Positions 58,546 through 64,000 of a stretch of DNA of 64,000 bases are shown in pieces. The stretch is taken from the NCBI GenBank assembly GCA_907165275.2, contig OU015660.1, positions 8,682,501-8,746,500 of the forward strand. The letters run 5' to 3'. How positions within the stretch are numbered: position 1 is the first letter of the stretch; each line of letters begins with the position of its first letter. This DNA comes from Zygaena filipendulae. Taxonomy: Eukaryota; Arthropoda; Insecta; Lepidoptera; Zygaenidae. Made by a program: the position numbers and the translations under genes. The notes under the pieces were generated by a model. That model was not told the DNA's origin. It saw only the letters and a program-made list of their open reading frames with translations, and made no database searches.

Positions 58546-58659
58546 CACATTTTATTATTCTTCGGCTGATATTTTACTTTTTGTGTAGCTATATTATATT
58601 TTATGACATAGCTCTGAGTAGTTGTCTTTTTTTCAATCACACGAATTTTGATAGCGACA

Positions 58660-58741
58660 ATGCACCGTTTAATTTTAATCGCAATTGTATCGATGCACTC
58701 GGTTACGTCTATTCCAACCGATGTCGTACATTTAAAAACAG
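58660..58741 (+). CDS. TIL gene 2 exon 1 (signal peptide)
   Basis: M-H-R-L-I-L-I-A-I-V-S-M-H-S-V-T-S, then I-P-T-D-V-V; donor GTAACG at 58742. Confidence 0.8.
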
Positions 58742-61700
58742 GTAACGTAATTACGTCGTAAAAGTCGTCCAATCAAAAGTACAATGTGTTAAGACTACGT
58801 GATGAATTAAGTTCCTCAGTTTTCTATGCGTTAACGATTTTTGATTGTCAACTCGGCTAAGAGAGCTGTATAGATTGAGAATAGGGATGTTGACTACTAT
58901 TGAAAATCAAAATTCTAATTAGTCCGTCAGTTAGAAAATAACAAAAACAATAGACACGTATTTTTTGCTTTTTTAAATAAATTAAAATATACAGAGATAA
59001 AGCGCATTAAAGTTTAGGATGAGGAGGTCGTGACGTCACTAACCGCAAAACCGCCATACAAACTGTCAGAATAGTGACGTCACGCGAAATTTCAACTCAA
59101 TATATCGCCGTTATTTTTTGATTACGTAAAAAAAGAAAAAATACGTGTCCAATATTTTTGAATAATCTACTAGACGGACTAAAAAATAAAAATTAGTCAA
59201 CATGCCCATTATCTTTAGGTATAACAGAAATGAATACTGGTTATTTAATATAATACTGTGTATTATAATATTAAACTAGTTCATCCAGCATGTGTGAGGA
59301 ACGAATATTGGTCAACGTGCGTACTAAACGAGTGCCAGCCACAGACGTGCGAAGAGGTAAAACAACCGCTTCCTTGCAAAACACTGAAGCCAGAATCCTG
59401 TCAAAGCGGTTGCGTTTGCATGAATGGATACGTAAGGAACGTATTTCATTCCTGCGTTCCTATCTCAGAATGTCGTAAGTATTTACTTATTCGAAATTAT
59501 CCTAACCAATATTATAAATGCGAAAGTGAGTTCGTTTGTTACGCTTTCACGCATTAACGTAACGGGACAGCTAGTTTTTTTTTTTGTAAATTATAGGAAG
59601 TTAGAATGTCAACTTTTAGAATTGAACAAAATTTAGGTTTATAACCTTTTAATATTGAATCATTTGTAACGATGATATAGAATTGTTTTACGTTTTATAC
59701 AGATTTAAACATCAATGCATAATTGTAGTTATTTCTGTGGTCCTTGTTTTGACAGTTTTTGAGTCGGAGATTTGTGTATCTTTGGAATATATAAATATAT
59801 GCCTACCCATTATTATATACAAAATTTCACCTTCCACTTCTAAGCATCAAATTATCTAAGCTGGTACCTGTGGTTTTACTCGCGTAATTTTCGGGATAAA
59901 AGTACCCTATGTTCTTTTCTGTATCCCTGACGATGTGTTAGCAAAATTTTATGATGATGCAGTTAACAAACAAACTCACATTTGGATTTTTAATATTAGA
60001 TCCTTACATATGAAATTGGCGTTTTGTAAGGGAGGAACATAAAGTCATTTTTTTTTAATTACCAACCACTATTTATGTATTTATATTTACCACTATTTAT
60101 AACCATTATTAACTTATTTATAACCATTATTAACTATGCACTTTTGCCATTTTGCTATGCCAGGTAGGTCATTGATCCCTTTAGATACTTAAAAAAACCA
60201 TTCGGACGGGAATCAATATAATCTTTGAAGGCGCTTTGGACTGCCCCATCGCAGTTGAATTTTTCCCTTGCAAGAAGTTATCAAAATTTAGAAAAAAAAT
60301 GGTAAGCTGTTGGAGTAATGTCCGGGGAGTACGACGGATGTCTTAGACATTCAAATTGAAGCTTCTTTAATTTGGTAGCCGAGTGTTGTGCAGTGTGTGG
60401 TCTAGCCTCGATTGTTTAGCAGCTAGATTTCCATCATGGTTTGCGGTTGCTGACATCCGCCGATAACGTCTGGCCAGATTTAAGAAAGCTGTAATGAACG
60501 ACACCGGCACTAGTCCACCAAACGCTCACAAGTAATTTTTTTTATCAATTTTCGCTTGGGGCAAGATTCGGCTGGTTCGCCAGGTTTCAGCCATTGCGAT
60601 GAGCGTTTCCGATTATAGCACAGGATCCATTTTTCATCACAGGTAATCGATTTCAAATTCCTTAATTATTGTGCCGGTTGAGTAATGTAACGCAGCAGTC
60701 GACGCGCGTTTGTCGGTTTGCTGCACTCAATTCATGAGATACCAAACTTTCAAGCTTTTTCACCTTCCCAATTTGCTGCAAGTAGATTAAAACAGTTTCA
60801 TCACTAACATCGCAGCCTGCAGCTAACTCGGACGTGGTTTGCAATGAATCGGCTTCCACAATAGCCTTCAATTCTTCATTATCAACTTTGGTCTCCGGCC
60901 GTCCACGCGGCTTGTTCTGCAGCTCAAAATTTCCAGAACGAAAACATTGGAAACAAACACGCACTGTGTGTGTAAATAACGCAACGCAAAGAAAAAACCA
61001 AAAGAGGAAAAAACAAATGAATTAGAGTTTTCAAAACAGCATGCAGTAGCAGCATGAGTAAATAACTGTATAAATTTGAAATTGGAATTCCTAACCAAGG
61101 CGCGATAAAACCCTTATAATAAAAAGAAGAAAAAAAGGAGGAGATATTTGAGATCAAGGTGACCAATACGACAAAACGCCAATTTCATTTATTTAAGGAC
61201 CTAAATAGTACATTGTTATCCTAGGGGTGAAAGTAACTTAACTCTTTCTCCCGAGGGTAACACTGTGCTTTTCATTAAGAATGCAAGGAAAGTCAAAATA
61301 AAAATAGGAATTAGCTAAAAAAAAAATGAGTGAAGATCGGATAGTCGCTTGACACTTTCCCACCTATTTCTTTTTCTTTGGCCGGCTAGCTATTCAGCCA
61401 GTATTTTTTATTTACATTGTGGCGACCTAAAAAAAATATTTTCTTTAATTATTAAGTATTAATTAAAGAAAATAAAAAAATATAAATAGGAATTAGCTTA
61501 AGAAAAAGTGAGTGAATTTTATTTTAATTAATACCTACTAAAACTTTACGTTATTTCAATTTTACATCGCGCTGGCTGTATAGAAAGTTGAAACATGGTT
61601 CAATAGAAATGTGAAAATAGACCTAGTTTTTTTTTTAATAATTTGACAGTTGTCAGTTGAAAACTATTCTCCCTAGGGCTGAAAAGGGTTACTTTCAACC

Positions 61701-63301
61701 CGCTTCTCAGGCAACTTCAGACCTACTTTCCGAGTATGAGTAATGAAAACGTTATTTCTTTGTTTATGAACATAATATTTTACCTATGTGCTTACCTATT
61801 ATTTATTTTTAATACTATAGTTAGGACCAATGATATTTTATGTAATTGGCTAGGACTATTCTTCATATTTTAAAACTATCATATTTCCTATACGCGTCAT
61901 ATTGTCAGTTAGACGTTTCCACTTTGAATTTACAGCGCGACCATGCAAAGATCACGAGAGGTGGTCAATTTGTACGGCGGGTGAGTGTGTCGCGAAGACT
62001 TGTGATGAAGTTGGTCTCTTACTGCCATGTCCCGCTTTAGCTCCGTGGGGTTGCCACGGGGATTGCGTGTGTGAATATGAATACGTAAGAAATGAAAGTA
62101 ACGTCTGCATTCCCGCCTCACAGTGTCGTAAGTTCTATTTAGTTAAATTAAGGGATGATATTTCACTTAATAGTAATAACATTTTACAACACACAAATCT
62201 ACTTTTTTTTTTTTTGCTCAGAATCAACTAGCAAATCGATCGCACTATGTTTTAATATATGTAGGTTATAGTTTTTCATTTTTACTAGCCCATGTCTAAA
62301 TTATTTATAATGCAATATTTGGCGCGTACGCCGCCCGCAGCAAAAAAAATCGAACCGGTAGGCGCGGGCGTAGCGCTTGGAATTTCGTAGATAGGTCACC
62401 TCCAAACTAATGTTGAATAACTTTTAAAGTATACATTGTTTCGACATAAAATATATTTTAATCATATTATTGTTTACTTTATTAAATGGGGTGTATCAGG
62501 TTTTCAGTTAATTCATTAACACGTTGTATACTACATATTGTTGTCACATGTAGTAAAGTTAGGTAGTTGCATTTTAGAACAGTACCTATATTCTCATGTT
62601 TCGCTTTTCGATCGATTCGATCTGTGGATTGAAGAATTGTCCCTACCTTAAAGCCTTTTCATGCTTTGGGAAGTGACTGCTTTGGGGTAGATCCCCCTAC
62701 AGTCAGGCCAGCGACACTCCCTTGAACCAAAAGTTACTATGGATTTATGCGCGAACTTCTTTACCAACTTTGGAATACTTAGCCAAATTTCTATGACCGC
62801 GGTCCGCGTCATACATTGCATTGGTATGATTGGCACTAAATGCTTTCATAGATCGGATCAGCAATTAGTATGGAAGTGCCTACTCTTAAAACGTAGTGAT
62901 TATTTGCTCAGTGCCTACAGTGGGCACTGGGCAATCCTGCGTTGTCCGCCAATACGGACAGGAACTAGAGGGCGCACTCAAACTCGTTTAGCAGCTTGAC
63001 TCTCGGGTCCCTCTGGATAACAGAGTTGCTCACGTAGTCTTTGAAATGGTTTAAGTGATCAATGTCGAAACGCTGTTAAAACTAGCTACCACTTAGACCG
63101 TTTTTTAATATCCTCATTTCTCAAAAAAATCCCCCAACAGAAGCGATTAAAAAGAAGATAATTGATCAAATTAGCTATATAAACATAAAATTAATTAATT
63201 AATTAATTAATTAATTAATTAGTACCAATTATTAAAATCATCGAAACAAAACGATGTCAATTAATAAAATGTATTTTTTTTCAGCACAAAAAAACAATTA
63301 G
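58660..63301 (+). CDS. TIL gene 2: secreted two-domain TIL protease inhibitor
   Basis: Exons 58660-58741, 59280-59474, 61936-62127 and 63285-63301; 486 nt, 161 aa, stop TAG 63299-63301. Same length, exon phases and C-terminal P-Q-K-N-N as the gene at 51061, so a tandem paralogue. Signal peptide 1-17, TIL domains C32-C92 and C96-C156, ten cysteines each. The loops between cysteines 5 and 6 read K-T-L-K-P-E-S and P-A-L-A-P-W-G, differing from gene 1 at three and four of seven positions while the scaffold is kept. The second intron is swollen by a mariner remnant and other inserts. Predicted extracellular; target protease not deducible. Confidence 0.82.
58755..58880 (+). repeat. Interspersed ~130-bp repeat (copy 3 of 3)
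   Basis: 'cgtccaatcaaaagt', 'gttcctcagttttctatg', 'ttgtcaactcggctaag'; closest to the copy at 1227. Confidence 0.5.
58884..59207 (-). mobile_element. CRE-bearing MITE, subfamily A
   Basis: GGGATGTTGACTAC to GTCAACATGCCC; TGACGTCA at 59031-59038 and 59075-59082. In TIL gene 2 intron 1, ending about 70 bp before the next exon; absent from gene 1 intron 1. Confidence 0.75.
59280..59474 (+). CDS. TIL gene 2 exon 2 (TIL domain C)
   Basis: 65 codons, ten cysteines; acceptor TTAAACTAG, donor GTAAGT. Confidence 0.85.
59504..59574 (+). mobile_element. Micro-Helitron, internally deleted Lep1-like (~70 bp)
   Basis: 'aatattataaatgcgaaagtgag', 'gttacgctttcacgcattaacg', then GGGACAGCTAG. Shared position with 53143-53213. 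Confidence 0.6.
59859..60002 (-). mobile_element. Partial Lep1-like element
   Basis: 'acctgtggttttactcgcgtaattttcgggataaaagtacc' to 'tcacatttggatttttaatatta'. Confidence 0.5.
60210..60964 (-). pseudogene. mariner-family transposase remnant
   Basis: The open part (60662-60964) reads like the N-terminal half of a mariner transposase: F-R-S-G-N-F, K-V-D-N-E-E-L-K-A-I-V-E-A-D, the helix-turn-helix region T-S-E-L-A-A, then Q-I-G-K-V-K-K-L-E and H-E-L-S. Below 60662, after a stop, frames still show T-C-D-E-K-W, K-P-G-E and other mariner pieces but are broken by stops and shifts. About 250 codons remain visible; the N-terminal region beyond 60964 and both TIRs were not found. Inactive. Inserted in TIL gene 2 intron 2, antisense to the gene. 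Confidence 0.75.
61200..61260. repeat. Interspersed repeat with 'ATCCTAGGGGTGAAAGTAAC'
   Basis: Second copy of the motif at 42590; followed by 'ctttctcccgagggtaacac'. Confidence 0.4.
61936..62127 (+). CDS. TIL gene 2 exon 3 (TIL domain D)
   Basis: 64 codons, ten cysteines; acceptor AATTTACAG, donor GTAAGT. Confidence 0.85.
62214..62530. mobile_element. Left-truncated copy of the 340-bp MITE
   Basis: Starts 'tgctcagaatcaactagc' (42 bp into the reference copy at 44829) and ends 'cattaacacgttgtata'. In the last intron of TIL gene 2; gene 1 lacks it. Confidence 0.65.
62650..63035. other. GC-richer insert of unknown origin
   Basis: About 385 bp present in gene 2's last intron but absent from the paralogous intron, where 'gaaaaatcgaccc' runs straight into 'aagtctttgaaatgg'. 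Higher GC than its surroundings. An 86-codon open frame crosses it, without recognisable homology. Confidence 0.5.
63190..63222. repeat. (TTAA)n microsatellite
   Basis: About eight perfect tetranucleotide units. Confidence 0.9.
63285..63301 (+). CDS. TIL gene 2 exon 4 (17-nt coding end)
   Basis: Acceptor TTTTTTTCAG, then P-Q-K-N-N and a TAG stop. Confidence 0.75.
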
Positions 63302-63567
63302 TGGATTCCATCAATATTTAAAGGTATTTTGCTAAGTGGCAGCTTTTGAGTCAGTCAAGTGTGCAGTTCACCTTCAGTTAGATTAGATATTAAAAAAAAT
63401 GTGGAATGATGTATTTAAATAAAATGAAAATATCTATTTTATTAAAATCCTTTACACTTTTGTCAGATGATATCTTCTACTTATGTATCGTACACGCCTA
63501 TTAAATTGGTAAGTCGTTTCTAAAAATGACATACATACATAGGTACGTAAGTCTGAACGTATTTGTT
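63302..63567 (+). other. TIL gene 2 3' UTR and flank
   Basis: Parallels the flank of gene 1. AATAAA at 63418-63423, about 117 nt after the stop, is the likely polyadenylation signal. Confidence 0.5.
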
Positions 63568-63780
63568 TAGAATAGAATAGAATAGAATAGAATAAAATTT
63601 ATTTCTGCAAAACACACAAGAATAATAAACAAACACTAAAGAAGTACTTAATCTAAAACCAAAACCCAAGTTTTCTTGCATGCTCTGCCGAAAGGGTCAC
63701 CAACTCAGCATTAGCTAGGTGCGGGTACACCTAGCGCTGGTTTTCAGTTGGCAGCCCGTTGTCACGCACGGACGGGAGTA
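63568..63780. repeat. SINE-like repeat with (GAATA)n end
   Basis: Five AATAG units, then 'aaatttatttctgcaaaacac', 'gccgaaagggtcaccaactcagcatta', 'cgctggttttcagttggc'. Same family as 11945-12125. It splits the duplicated flank, which resumes near 63830 ('gtaagaaccttagat'). Confidence 0.5.
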
Positions 63781-64000
63781 ACAGCAGATTGCAAATTTTC
63801 TGGAATATATTTTTTACCAATTTTTTTTTTATTTGTGTAAGAACCTTAGATAATATGTTCAAAGGTACTTTAGTGTTTTCTACTAACAAACTGTAATTAG
63901 TTTACTGAATTTTGAGGTTCTTCTTATACTTACTTTAATGACTCAATCGAATACTTACTCAATCAAACAAATTAAATAAATTAAGAAATAATCAAATAAT

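Noticed and set aside
62739..62999. 86-codon plus-strand and 62-codon minus-strand frames
   Set aside because: Inside the unexplained GC-richer insert; no start context, homology or splice support.

Overview
This is an AT-rich, intron-rich window of animal nuclear DNA, almost certainly from a moth or butterfly (Lepidoptera). Genes have many short exons with GT..AG introns. The intergenic and intronic DNA is full of Lep1-type Helitron-like elements (5' TCCTACTAATAT, 3' CAGCTAG, with an internal palindromic 'cccgcggg'), tRNA-derived SINEs with ATT-rich tails, several MITE families and a mariner remnant. No bacterial, organellar or viral genes were seen. All names rest on my reading of motifs; no database was searched.

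Layout. (1) 1-20.7 kb: no coding gene recognised. Two spliced-looking non-coding exons (about 2400-2574 and 2635-2700) may be the 5' UTR of the cadherin gene, which would make 2.7-20.7 kb its first intron; it holds repeats. (2) 20.7-43.3 kb, plus strand: one complete gene, rebuilt here as 28 coding exons (1607 codons plus stop) whose phases all close. It encodes an 11-repeat non-classical cadherin with a membrane-adjacent domain, one transmembrane helix, a 216-residue tail and a C-terminal T-T-E-L, i.e. the insect orthologue of Drosophila Cad99C / vertebrate protocadherin-15. Its 3' UTR probably runs to about 44.6 kb. (3) 44.6-48.8 kb: repeats. (4) 48.8-63.9 kb, plus strand: a tandemly duplicated locus for small secreted TIL-domain (trypsin-inhibitor-like, ten-cysteine) inhibitors. 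Three copies of a TATA/initiator promoter plus signal-peptide exon are present (49010, 51061, 58660). Only the second and third are followed by two TIL exons and a tiny terminal exon, giving two complete 161-residue proteins. The first is an orphan leader. Every internal junction is phase 1, so any leader could in principle be joined to any TIL exon.

The two loci look functionally unrelated: the cadherin is a microvillus/stereocilium-type adhesion protein, and the TIL proteins are predicted extracellular protease inhibitors. Points most worth a second look are the triplicated promoter/leader with an orphan copy, the divergent TIL inhibitory loops, a 57-bp fully paired hairpin in cadherin intron 3, a MITE family carrying paired TGACGTCA (CRE-like) sites, the distant putative 5' exons, and nested or shared insertions that give the relative timing of the TIL duplication.
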